A stretch of DNA of 64,000 nt, taken from assembly GCF_012273015.1 (NCBI RefSeq), contig NZ_CP050954.1, forward strand, positions 2,644,001-2,708,000. The letters run 5' to 3'. The notes under the pieces are model-generated. The model saw only the letters and a list, made by a program, of their open reading frames with translations. It had not been told where the DNA came from and made no database searches. The translations under genes were made by a program, and so were the position numbers. Positions 42,647 through 51,100 of this stretch are shown here, one piece after another. The DNA comes from Hymenobacter sp. BT18. GTDB lineage: Bacteria > Bacteroidota > Bacteroidia > Cytophagales > Hymenobacteraceae. How positions within the stretch are numbered: the stretch's first letter is position 1; the number at the start of each line of letters is the position of its first letter.

Positions 42647-43555
42647 ATGGATTTTGGCCGTCTTTCTGACCTTCGCTACGTTGATTTTCGTCTTCCCCCC
42701 ACGCACCCTGGCACGGTAGCTACGCTGGCGCGCACAAATGCTCCTGGCCCCCCGGCCATCTACGTGGGTTGCCCTATCTGGACCAACAAAGCCTGGCTGG
42801 GCAGCTACTTCCCGGCGGGTATCAAAGACGCGGAATTTCTGAGCTACTACGCCCGGCAGTTCAACAGTATCGAGCTGAATACTACCCACTACCGCATTCC
42901 CGATGCCCCTACTGTGCGCAAGTGGAAGGCTGCGGTGCCGGCGCACTTCCGCTTTTGCCCCAAGCTGCCGCAGAGCATCAGCCACGAGCGGCAGCTTTAT
43001 AATGCCGACGACCTGACGCTGACGTTTTGCCGGGCCATTGAGGAGCTAGGGGAGAACCTGGGTACCGCGTTTCTGCAGCTGCCGCCCACCTTCGGCCCCG
43101 AAAGTCTGCCACGCCTGGAACGCTACCTGCTCGATTTCCCTTCCTCCGTGCCCCTGGCCGTGGAGTTGCGCCACCCGGGCTGGTACACCGATGCAGGCCT
43201 GCGCGAATCGGTGATGGAAATGCTGGAAGCCCTGGGCAAGACCCTGGTGCTGACGGACGTGGCCGGCCGCCGCGACGTGCTGCACATGCGCCTCACGACC
43301 TCCACGGCCTTGGTGCGCTTCAACGGACATGGCTTGGTGCCCAGCGACTACCGGCGGGCCGAGGAGTGGGCCGCGCGCCTGGCCGACTGGCTGGCGGCCG
43401 GGCTGCATACGGTTTACTTCTTCATCCACCAGAAAGATATCCTGCACTCCCCCCTCTGGACGCAGTACTTCCTGGAGCAGCTCACGGCCCGCACGGGACT
43501 GGAGCTGGTGCCGCCCCGCATCATTCCCCAGCCCGTACAAGGGAGCCTGTTTTAA
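42647..43555 (+). CDS. DUF72 domain protein (TIM-barrel-like)
   Basis: The ATG at 42647 gives 302 residues. Family landmarks are YVGCPIWTNKAWLGSYFP, FNSIELNTTHYRIP, FRFCPKLPQSISH and VPLAVELRHPGW, in normal order, and a C-terminal VYFFIHQKD. The fold is TIM-barrel-like; the biochemical role is not established. The upstream 25 codons to 42572 are AT-poor noise and are left out. Apparently a single gene. Confidence 0.92.
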   Translation: MDFGRLSDLRYVDFRLPPTHPGTVATLARTNAPGPPAIYVGCPIWTNKAWLGSYFPAGIKDAEFLSYYARQFNSIELNTTHYRIPDAPTVRKWKAAVPAHFRFCPKLPQSISHERQLYNADDLTLTFCRAIEELGENLGTAFLQLPPTFGPESLPRLERYLLDFPSSVPLAVELRHPGWYTDAGLRESVMEMLEALGKTLVLTDVAGRRDVLHMRLTTSTALVRFNGHGLVPSDYRRAEEWAARLADWLAAGLHTVYFFIHQKDILHSPLWTQYFLEQLTARTGLELVPPRIIPQPVQGSLF

Positions 43556-43645
43556 GCTGAACAAGAAAGTGGTGCTTGCCTCACCCGCTACCCCCGTCAA
43601 CTTCGTACGGAAGACGAGTCTCTACCTGTCAGGCGTTTCTTTGCT

Positions 43646-45760
43646 ATGATTTCACGTTTCCTGTTGCGGCTGCTTGCGCTGCCTTTGCTTACGTTGGGGG
43701 CGCTGCCCGTTGCTGGCCAGGCCCTGCGCACCCCCCCGGAAGACCCCACCGCTACGCAGTGCCTGCTGCTGCCCCTAGACCCGGTGCGGCGGGCCGACCG
43801 TTCCGGCCTCATCGTGGAGGGCGAAGTGCTGGATGCCCGCGGCTTCTGGGACGCCAACCACCAGCGCATTTATACCGCCCACCGCCTGCGCATATATAAG
43901 GTGTGGAAAGGTGCCCCTGGGGCTACTGTGACGGTTATTACAGAGGGCGGAACGGTAGGCCTCGACCGCCAGGACCTCACCAACACCCTACGCCTGACTC
44001 CGCACGAGCAAGGGGTTTTTTTCCTGACGAAGGCGACCTTTGCCGGGGTTGAGCAGGCTGGTGTTTGGACGCCCTATGGTAGCCAGCAGGGCTTCATCCG
44101 TTACGCCCTGAGCGAGGGTACCGCCGCGGAGCCTTTCCGCAAGTACGGGCGCATCACCCCCGCGTTCTACGCTGCAGTAGAGGAGGCCGCCGGCGGGCGC
44201 GTTAGTCGGGAGGTGCAGCCCAACCAGCCCCTGACGGCGGCCCTGCAGGTGCTAAGCCGCCGCCAGGCTCGCCGTCAGCTGGCCCTGATTTCGGATCTGG
44301 GGCCGCTGAGCATCACGGCGGGAACCGGCGAAATTCTGACCATCAATGGCACGGGCTTTGGCAGCAGCCGGGGCACGGGGTACGTGGCGTTCCGAAACGC
44401 CGACGACGGCGGCGCCACGGAAGTGAAGCCCCAGGATTCAGACTATGTGAGCTGGAGCGATGCGCAGATTCGGGTGCGCGTACCCACCTACGGGCTGGAA
44501 GGGAAAACGGCGGGTAGCGGCCCCGTGCGAGTTGTCACGGCGGCGCAGGAGGAGGCTACCAGCGCCGCACCCATTACGGTGGTGTACGCCGTGAGCACCG
44601 TGCAAACCAACGGCACCAACGAAATTGTCCGGCCCAACCACATCAACACCAATAACCGGGGCGGCTACACCTTTCAGCCAGCGGCCAACTTTACTAGCCG
44701 CGCCGGGGCCCCCGAGGCCTTTCAGCGGAGCCTGACTACCTGGCGCTGCCAGACGGGCGTAAACTGGGAGTTGGGCGCCGAGCGTACGGGCACCGTGGCT
44801 GCCGACGACAACGCCAACGGCCTGGGTTTCGACTCGGGCAGCCAGTTGCCCGACCGGGTGCTGGGGCGCACCACCAGCTACTACCAGGGCTGCCGCCGGG
44901 CCGATGGCACCGTGGTCTTCACCGTCAAGGAAATCGACATGGTGTTTGACGGGGAGCAGCGCTGGCAGTTCGGGCCCGACCAGCCCACCGCGGGGCAGTA
45001 CGATTTTGAGTCGGTAGTGGTGCACGAGCTGGGCCATGCCCAGCAGCTTTCCCACCTCATCCTGCCGGGGGCCGTAATGCACTACGCCATTGGCGCCCGG
45101 CAGGTAAGTCGGGAGCTAAACCCGGCCAGCGAAATTGCGGGTGGCCGCTTCGTGCTTAAAACGCGCAGCTTCCGGGCCCTGGGCTGCGGAGCCCGTCCCA
45201 TGCTGCCCGCTCCCCTGGTGACGGTGGCCCCCAAAACCATTACCGCCGGCCAGGTAAGTGTAGAATGGACTACCACCGCCGAGTGCTTCGTGCAGGAGTT
45301 CATCGTGGAGCGCAGCCAAGACACCAGTAGCTGGACCACGCTCGACCGGGTACCGGCGGGGGGAGCATCCTACCGCCTGCTTGATGAGCAGGCCCCCGAA
45401 GGACGGCTCTATTACCGCCTTGGGCTGGTGCGCCCCACCGGGGAAATTGACTATACCGGCCCGCAGCTGGTGACGGACGGTAGCCTGGCGCTGAATAAGC
45501 TGGAGTTGTTTCCCAACCCTGTGCGCTACGGCACCCCTGCGCAAGTACAGTTCCTCACGGATACAGATGCTATACTGGTGCTGCGGCTCTACGACTCGGT
45601 GGGCCGCGAAGTAGGGCAGCAGGTAGCGGCGCTGCAGGCCGGATACAACGTAGTAGTGCTCCAGCTGCCGGCCGGTCTGCGTAGCGGGTGGTACATGGTG
45701 CGCTGGAACGACCAAAGCGGCCACCGCGGAGCCGTGCCCTTCGTGCTGGCCGGGCAGTAG
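43646..45760 (+). CDS. Secreted zinc metalloprotease with IPT/TIG and T9SS sorting domain
   Basis: 704 residues: signal peptide (about 1-25), an N-terminal region of unknown fold, an IPT/TIG beta-sandwich (about 215-310, with ILTINGTGFG), and a metalloprotease segment with HELGHAQQLSH (from His460), an HExxHxxxxxH zinc site. This is near the metzincin pattern but with Gln in place of the usual Gly. A Met-turn-like VMHYAIG follows. The last 85 residues (LELFPNPV... LPAGLRSGWYMVRW) are a type A sorting domain for type IX secretion, which would place the enzyme outside or on the cell. Substrate unknown. Confidence 0.9.
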   Translation: MISRFLLRLLALPLLTLGALPVAGQALRTPPEDPTATQCLLLPLDPVRRADRSGLIVEGEVLDARGFWDANHQRIYTAHRLRIYKVWKGAPGATVTVITEGGTVGLDRQDLTNTLRLTPHEQGVFFLTKATFAGVEQAGVWTPYGSQQGFIRYALSEGTAAEPFRKYGRITPAFYAAVEEAAGGRVSREVQPNQPLTAALQVLSRRQARRQLALISDLGPLSITAGTGEILTINGTGFGSSRGTGYVAFRNADDGGATEVKPQDSDYVSWSDAQIRVRVPTYGLEGKTAGSGPVRVVTAAQEEATSAAPITVVYAVSTVQTNGTNEIVRPNHINTNNRGGYTFQPAANFTSRAGAPEAFQRSLTTWRCQTGVNWELGAERTGTVAADDNANGLGFDSGSQLPDRVLGRTTSYYQGCRRADGTVVFTVKEIDMVFDGEQRWQFGPDQPTAGQYDFESVVVHELGHAQQLSHLILPGAVMHYAIGARQVSRELNPASEIAGGRFVLKTRSFRALGCGARPMLPAPLVTVAPKTITAGQVSVEWTTTAECFVQEFIVERSQDTSSWTTLDRVPAGGASYRLLDEQAPEGRLYYRLGLVRPTGEIDYTGPQLVTDGSLALNKLELFPNPVRYGTPAQVQFLTDTDAILVLRLYDSVGREVGQQVAALQAGYNVVVLQLPAGLRSGWYMVRWNDQSGHRGAVPFVLAGQ

Positions 45761-45763
45761 CGC

Positions 45764-46711
45764 CTACCGCTCCAGCAGCATGGCCCCAAACGAATAGCCC
45801 CCGCCAAATACCGTGACTACCACCCGGTGGCCAGGCTGTAGCTGCGGCAAGGTGTCGGCTAGGCCGATGGCGGCCCCGGCGCAGCCGGTGTTGCCCAGCC
45901 GCTCGATGTTGGAAACCGCGCACTCTTCGGGGAGCTCCAGGTTTTGGAGCACGTTGTTGGTAATGCGCTGGTTGGCCTGGTGCGGAATGAGGTAGCGGAT
46001 ATCAGCCACGGTGAGCTGGTTGCGCTCCATGATTTCGCGCGTAACCCGGGCCATATACTGGCAGGCGTGGGTGAATACGTCGCGGCCGTGCGGCATGATC
46101 AGGCCCCGCTCGATGGGCTTGAGCGTAACGCTCACGGTGGCCTTGCCCATGGTGGCGGCGCCCCCCGTTTTCACGTCCACAATGCGCAGGTCGTTTTCGT
46201 GGAGGCGTTCCTTGGAAATGAGCAGGGCGGCCGCGCCGTCGCCCCACAGGTGGCCGGCCATGGTGTCTTCTTCGTTGTTGTAGGCCGTGTTGTGCTCGGA
46301 AACCACCACCAGCGCCCGGGTGGCCTTGCCCATGGCAAAGTATCCTTCCACAATCTCCACCGCGTTCAGCAAGGAGGAGCAGGCTGAGGAAATGCTCACC
46401 ACCGGAATATCGGCGACATCCACGGCGTGCTGCACGGCGTGGGCCAGCGTCACAATCGTGTCGTGGGGCGTGTAGGTCGCGCCCACAATCAAGTCAATCT
46501 GCTCGGCCGGAAACGCGGGGGCTTCGGCCAGGGTACGGCGCGTAGCCTCAATGGCCATGGTATTGGTATTCTCCCCGGGGCCCGCTTTGCGCCGTTCCCT
46601 GATGCCGGTGCGCTCCATAATCCACTCGTGGGAGAGGCCGTTGAGCGTGGTGAAGTGCTGGTTGGTAACTACCTGCGTGGGTAGGTAATAGGCAAGATGG
46701 TGGAGATACAC
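45764..46711 (-). CDS. fabH: 3-oxoacyl-ACP synthase III, FabH-like
   Basis: From the GTG at 46709-46711 the product is 315 residues. The catalytic triad of beta-ketoacyl synthase III is visible: Cys111 (SISSACSS), His244 (IPHQANQR) and Asn274 (RLGNTGCAG). GGGYSFGAML closes the protein. It condenses acyl-CoA with malonyl-ACP to start fatty acid or related chains. The frame continues to 46765 without support for extra residues. It is not next to other fatty acid genes, so it may be a second FabH for branched or special lipids. Confidence 0.9.
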   Translation of the reverse strand: MYLHHLAYYLPTQVVTNQHFTTLNGLSHEWIMERTGIRERRKAGPGENTNTMAIEATRRTLAEAPAFPAEQIDLIVGATYTPHDTIVTLAHAVQHAVDVADIPVVSISSACSSLLNAVEIVEGYFAMGKATRALVVVSEHNTAYNNEEDTMAGHLWGDGAAALLISKERLHENDLRIVDVKTGGAATMGKATVSVTLKPIERGLIMPHGRDVFTHACQYMARVTREIMERNQLTVADIRYLIPHQANQRITNNVLQNLELPEECAVSNIERLGNTGCAGAAIGLADTLPQLQPGHRVVVTVFGGGYSFGAMLLER

Positions 46712-46867
46712 AGAAGAGAAAGGAGCAAGTGAAAAGCGGGCGGCAAGGTACGGGCTCTGCCGCACACTTGGCTAAATGCTACAAGTGGCGCGTACTTTGC
46801 ACGCGTCGCACTCGTTCAACGGTACACGCGCAATTGAGTTTTGTCTTTCATCTGATCCTGATTTAGT

Positions 46868-47440
46868 ATGCACTTGTTTCGTTCGTTGGGCCGCCTGGCC
46901 GCCCTGGTTATTGTTGGCTTATTGCTTGCCCCGCCAGCGGCGCAGGCCCAGAAATACCGCACGGCCGGGGGAGTGCGCTACAGCACCGGAAGCTTGGGCC
47001 TTACGCTACAGCAGAAAATTCTGGAAAAAGCCACCCTCGAAGGCATTGCCCTGGCCAGCAGCCGCGAAGTGTCGGCGACGGTACTGGCCGAGCGGCACTT
47101 CCCAGTGCTGGGCCCCAGCCTGAACTACTACCTGGGTGCCGGAGGGCACCTGGGCACGCACAAGGACAACGGCGGCTTTGGCGGCTTCGATGGTATGCTG
47201 GGCGTGGAGTATAAAGTGGCCTTCACCCGCCTGTTGCTGTCGGCCGACTTCAAACCCAGCATTGAGTTTGGGGGCGAAGACTGGGCGCGCTTTCCCGTGG
47301 GCTTCTCCTTGCGCTACGTTATTGTGCAGGACAAGTCCAAGGGCTTCCTGGGCATCTTCGGCTCCGATGACGACAAGAAGAAATCAAAGAGCAAAGAGGG
47401 TAAATCCAAACAAAAAGGCAGCGGCATCTTCGGCCTGTAA
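46868..47440 (+). CDS. Exported protein of unknown function with basic tail
   Basis: 190 residues with a signal peptide ending AAQAQ near residue 28. The core has glycine-rich strand-like segments (LNYYLGAGGHLG, FDGMLGVEYKV) that suggest a small outer-membrane barrel. The tail is low-complexity: DDDKKKSKSKEGKSKQK then GSGIFGL. I recognise no family. It stands between fabH (divergent) and a DUF3667 gene (convergent). The odd lysine tail may bind nucleic acid, lipopolysaccharide or cell-wall polymers, which is only a thought. Confidence 0.72.
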   Translation: MHLFRSLGRLAALVIVGLLLAPPAAQAQKYRTAGGVRYSTGSLGLTLQQKILEKATLEGIALASSREVSATVLAERHFPVLGPSLNYYLGAGGHLGTHKDNGGFGGFDGMLGVEYKVAFTRLLLSADFKPSIEFGGEDWARFPVGFSLRYVIVQDKSKGFLGIFGSDDDKKKSKSKEGKSKQKGSGIFGL

Positions 47441-47506
47441 GTGTGTTGGGCGTTGTCGGGTTAGGGCTGAAATCAGTGGTGCCCCGACTAACGGGCAACG
47501 ACCAAC

Positions 47507-48562
47507 TTAAAATACAACTACACCCAGCAGAATACTGCCCACCACGCACAAGGCTAAGGTCAGGAAGTAGGTGGCACCCAATAGCACACTTTTCACCAGG
47601 GTCTTGCCCCAGCTCTGCTCGTAGAAGGTGCGCAGGGCCACTATAAAATACACCGCCGGCACCAGCCAGAGCCAGTCGGCAAGGCTGCTCAGCCAGGGCA
47701 AGGCGCTGACGCCCAGCCAAAGGGAGAACAGCAGGAAAAGAAAGCAGTGTAGGTGCACCGTAAAAATGAGGTGGCTCACGTACCGCCGCTTGCGCCGAAT
47801 GTACGCCCCCTTGAGCAGCAAGGCCGCCAGCGGCATGAGCAGAAACATCATGATGGAGCCGGCCCGCACCAGCTGGTGCACTACCTCACCCGTAGTAGCA
47901 TCGCGCCAGCGCACGGCCCGCTTCACGGAGAGCCGCGTCAGAAACGAGGGGTGGCCGCCCTTGCTACGAATAAGGCTGTCTATTTGCGCCTGAGTTGGCT
48001 CTTCCGGCAGGCTCCTGATGTCGGCTGCCGTTAGTGAGATATTCCCGATGGGAAACTCCAGGTGAAAGTTGCCGCTGGATTTCTTGAGGGAATCGGCGGC
48101 GCGCGTGAGGGCTGCCCGCTTGCCGGCCGAGGCCAAACTGGCATTGGCCCGCAGCAAGGAATCTAGTTTCTGCTGGTTTCGGGCATCGGCCGCCAGCGTA
48201 TTCTTTTCCGAGACGTCCAGCACCTTCTCCTGGGAATGCGGCCCCAGGTAGGAAAGCAGGAAAAAGAACACGAAGCTGATGAAAATGTACAGCCGGATGG
48301 GCGGCACGTAGCTCACGCGGTGCCCCTGCATAAAGCGGCGCGTGAGCTGCCCCGGCCGGAACAAAAGCAACCCAGCCGTGCGAAACACCTTGCTGTCGAA
48401 GTGAAAGATGCCTTCCAGCGTTTCTTCCACCACGTGGCCAAACGACACGTTCAAGTCGTGGTTCTGCTGCCCGCAGCTGGGGCAAAATTCGTCGGGCTGG
48501 TTGGGCTGGAAGGTGTGCCCGCAGTTTGCGCAGGCCGGAAGTTTGATACTGGAGTGCGCCAT
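47507..48562 (-). CDS. DUF3667 membrane protein with zinc ribbon
   Basis: The ATG at 48560-48562 gives 351 residues. A zinc ribbon opens the protein (Cys11, Cys14, Cys27, Cys30 in CANCG and CPSCG), followed by the family core GIFHFDSKVFRTAGLLLFRPGQLTRRFM and YVPPIRLYIFISFVFFFLL. About five membrane helices complete it. DUF3667 proteins are frequent in Bacteroidota and have no known function. The upstream 23 codons to 48631 look unrelated. No operon partner is evident. Confidence 0.88.
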   Translation of the reverse strand: MAHSSIKLPACANCGHTFQPNQPDEFCPSCGQQNHDLNVSFGHVVEETLEGIFHFDSKVFRTAGLLLFRPGQLTRRFMQGHRVSYVPPIRLYIFISFVFFFLLSYLGPHSQEKVLDVSEKNTLAADARNQQKLDSLLRANASLASAGKRAALTRAADSLKKSSGNFHLEFPIGNISLTAADIRSLPEEPTQAQIDSLIRSKGGHPSFLTRLSVKRAVRWRDATTGEVVHQLVRAGSIMMFLLMPLAALLLKGAYIRRKRRYVSHLIFTVHLHCFLFLLFSLWLGVSALPWLSSLADWLWLVPAVYFIVALRTFYEQSWGKTLVKSVLLGATYFLTLALCVVGSILLGVVVF

Positions 48563-48701
48563 GGCAAAATAGGCGAGGCCCGCCGCGTAGCTGGCCCCGG
48601 GCTGCAAGTAAGCAGATAGCGCCCACTCCAAAAAATACCGGGCTGCCCTGCCATGCGCAAAGCAGCCCGGCTACGTCGGGTTAGTTTAAAAGAAGAAACG
48701 C

Positions 48702-49415
48702 TTAGCCGCGGCGCACGGTGCCCGAGCCGCTGATGCGCGACGATACCTGCGGGCTGCCCTGGTACGTAACCGAGCCCGAGCCGCTGATGCGGGCATCGAG
48801 GGTTTTGCTGGCGTACACGCGGCAGTTTCCCGAGCCGCTGATGCCTATGCTGGTAGTATTGGTGCGCAGCTCAGTGGCCTCAATGCGGCCTGAGCCGCTG
48901 ATGGAGGCAGAGTTGCTATCGGCGCTGCCCGAAACCAGAATGCGGCCCGAGCCCGAAATGGAGGTGGTCAGCGCATCGGTTACTGCGTTTACCTGCAGGC
49001 GGCCCGAGCCGCTCATGCTCAGCTTGAGCGTGCTGGCCTTGATGGGCGTTTCGGCTACGATGGCGCCCGAGCCACTTACGCTCAGCACCCGCACGGTGGG
49101 CATGGTCACGTACACTTTCACGGGCTGCTTGAACCTATAGTCGTCCGTCCAGCGGCTGAGGCCGCCTTTCTCGGGGCGCCGGATGCGCAGGCGACCGTCT
49201 TTCACCGTGGTTTCAATCTGCTTAAGATCTTCGGGGGCAGCTTCTACCTCCACGCGCTGCTCCGGGCCCTGGCGCAAAATAACTTCCGCTGGCAAGCCCA
49301 GGGCAAGTTCCTGAAAAGACTCTACCACCCGCACGTCGCGTTGGAAAGCCAGCAGTTGGAAGGGGCGCAGCGCGGCTACAGTGAGCAGCAGTAAGAAGAG
49401 GCGTAACGTTTTCAT
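48702..49415 (-). CDS. Head-GIN domain (DUF2807) lipo- or periplasmic protein
   Basis: The ATG at 49413-49415 gives 237 residues with a signal peptide (MKTLRLFLLLLTVAAL). The head-GIN domain is a beta-helix-like stack seen as SGSGAI, SGSGRLQV, SGSGRILV, SGSGRIEA and SGSGNCRV repeats, one per turn, at roughly 18-22 residue spacing. The DNA behind them shows the same repeat (gagccgctgatg-type units). The role is unknown; it may be an adhesion or scaffold protein. The frame to 49703 is not signal-like and is excluded. Confidence 0.88.
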   Translation of the reverse strand: MKTLRLFLLLLTVAALRPFQLLAFQRDVRVVESFQELALGLPAEVILRQGPEQRVEVEAAPEDLKQIETTVKDGRLRIRRPEKGGLSRWTDDYRFKQPVKVYVTMPTVRVLSVSGSGAIVAETPIKASTLKLSMSGSGRLQVNAVTDALTTSISGSGRILVSGSADSNSASISGSGRIEATELRTNTTSIGISGSGNCRVYASKTLDARISGSGSVTYQGSPQVSSRISGSGTVRRG

Positions 49416-49536
49416 AAGCAGGAAGAGGTTGGAGAAAAGAAAGTAAGGCTTGCTGGGGTACAGATGCGCCGGGCCGCCGAAGGGTTGCCTGCCTGATGAA
49501 TACAACTCCCTAGAGGGAAGTGATAGGGCTGCCAGC

Positions 49537-49938
49537 TCAGCTCTCTGCGGCGGCAGGAACACATGGGGCGGAACGCGTAAGGTAGCCCTGGCCCCAGGCC
49601 ACCAAAGAGTTAAGCAGAGGCTGCACCTGTTGGCCGTGCTCCGTAAGCAGGTATTCCACCTTCGGGGGCACTTGCTGGTAAACCACGCGTTGTACCAAAC
49701 CATCCTGCTCCATTTCGCGCAGTTCCTGAATCAGCATTTTCTCCGTGATTTCGGGCATCAGACGCCGCAGCTCCCCGTAGCGGCGGGTACCCTCCAGCAG
49801 GTAAGAGAGAATGAGGAGCTTCCACTTCCCACCCAGGACGTTCAGCGTGGTGCGCACGGGGCAGAAATCAAAGGGGCCGGGTTCGGCTTTGCCCCGCCAC
49901 TGCGCTTCGGCTGCTTGCTGTTTGGTGAACTTCTGCAT
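49537..49938 (-). CDS. HxlR-type winged-helix regulator
   Basis: 133 residues with the HxlR pattern: DFCPVRTTLNVLGGKWKLLIL (Cys26), YLLEGTRRYGELRRLMPEITEKMLIQELREMEQDGLV and the wing VVYQQVPPKVEYLLTEHGQQ. Members with a conserved N-terminal Cys often sense quinones or aldehydes. It is divergent from the NmrA-like oxidoreductase, with palindromic AAGTAG-type sequence between, so it probably controls that gene and itself. The inducer is unknown. Confidence 0.9.
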   Translation of the reverse strand: MQKFTKQQAAEAQWRGKAEPGPFDFCPVRTTLNVLGGKWKLLILSYLLEGTRRYGELRRLMPEITEKMLIQELREMEQDGLVQRVVYQQVPPKVEYLLTEHGQQVQPLLNSLVAWGQGYLTRSAPCVPAAAES

Positions 49939-49975
49939 AAAATTTACTGGCTGACTATCAGCAAATCTGTGATAA

Positions 49976-50003
49976 AAGTAAGTAGCCTACTTTTTGGTAG
50001 GTA
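49976..50003. promoter_or_regulatory. Likely HxlR operator between divergent genes
   Basis: A perfect 6+1+6 palindrome AAGTAG-C-CTACTT (49980-49992) is flanked by related words AAGTAAGTAG and GTAGGTACTT. HxlR-family dimers bind such TACT/AGTA sites. It lies in the spacer between the HxlR and NmrA-like genes. Confidence 0.6.
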
Positions 50004-50117
50004 CTTGCGAAAAGCGAAGTAAGCAATTTCCTTTGATTCGTGGTTGCTTTCTGCTCAGAATCCGCCCACAAGCCGGCTGCTTTTCAGCGGCTTCACTTTC
50101 TCTTTACCAATCTTCCT

Positions 50118-51026
50118 ATGAACATTGTCATCACAGGGGCCACCGGCAACATTGGCACCGCCCTCACGCACGAACTACTGAGCCAAGGGCACCGCGTTAC
50201 GGCCGTAGCGCGCCCCAGTGCCCGCCTCGATGCACTGGCTGCGGCCGGGGCGCATCCTCAGGCCGGCGACCTGCACGACGTGGCTTTCCTCACGCAGGCC
50301 CTGCGCGGGGCCGACGCCGCTTTTCTGATGATTCCGCCCAACGTTACGGCTCCCGACGTGCTGGCGCACATGCAGCAGGTAGGCCAGGCCATAGCCGAAG
50401 CGGTGCGCGCCGCCGGGCTGCCCGCGGCGGTGCACCTGAGCAGCATTGGCGCCGATGAGCCGGCCGGTACGGGACCAGTCGTAGGCTTGCACCACCAGGA
50501 GGCCCGCCTCAACCAGGTTCCGGGCCTGCGCGTGGCCCACCTGCGCCCCGCTTATTTCATGGAAAACCTGCTGGCCAACATCGGCCTGATTCAGCACATG
50601 GGCATTACGGGCTCGGCCATGCGCCCCGATCTGGCTTTCCCGATGGTGGCTACCAAGGATATTGCCGCCCGGGCCGCCGCGCTGCTCACCCAAAGCTTCG
50701 AGCCGGGCTCGGTACACTACGTTCTGGGGCCGCAGAACTATACGCTCCCGGAGGCTGCCCAGGCCATTGGGCAGGCTATTGGCCGCCCGGAGCTGCCGTA
50801 CGTGCCATTTTCTTACGAAGACGCTAAGCAAGGTATGATGCAGGCGGGCCTTTCCGAGAGCATGGCCAGCCTCTACGATGAAATGACGCGGAACATGAAT
50901 GCCGAAAAAGTGATGGTGAAAGAGGCACGCACCGCAGCTAGTGCTTCGCCCACCACGCTGGCGGAATTTGCCCGCACCGTCTTCGCGCCGGCTTTTGCTG
51001 GAGCTACGGCGGCTCAGGTTGCTTAA
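50118..51026 (+). CDS. NmrA-like NAD(P)-binding oxidoreductase
   Basis: The ATG at 50118 gives 302 residues with the Rossmann motif GATGNIG (7-13) and a substrate region with LRPAYFMENLL and the domain end YVLGPQNYTLPEAAQAIGQAIGRP. NmrA-type short-chain reductases include quinone and aldehyde reductases, and some are redox sensors. The gene is divergent from an HxlR regulator, and that pairing is common for quinone or aldehyde defence. It ends at a strong terminator. Preferred to the longer frame from 50040, which precedes a likely operator. Confidence 0.9.
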   Translation: MNIVITGATGNIGTALTHELLSQGHRVTAVARPSARLDALAAAGAHPQAGDLHDVAFLTQALRGADAAFLMIPPNVTAPDVLAHMQQVGQAIAEAVRAAGLPAAVHLSSIGADEPAGTGPVVGLHHQEARLNQVPGLRVAHLRPAYFMENLLANIGLIQHMGITGSAMRPDLAFPMVATKDIAARAAALLTQSFEPGSVHYVLGPQNYTLPEAAQAIGQAIGRPELPYVPFSYEDAKQGMMQAGLSESMASLYDEMTRNMNAEKVMVKEARTAASASPTTLAEFARTVFAPAFAGATAAQVA

Positions 51027-51046
51027 GGGGGCCGTACAGGCTAAAG

Positions 51047-51084
51047 AAAAAGGCCGCTCACTGCATCCAGTGAGCGGCCTTTTT
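51047..51084. terminator. Bidirectional intrinsic terminator
   Basis: Seventeen-base perfect arms (aaaaaggccgctcactg and its complement) around a short loop with A and T runs. It lies between convergent genes ending at 51026 and 51101. Confidence 0.92.
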
Positions 51085-51100
51085 AATCTCTATCCGCGAG

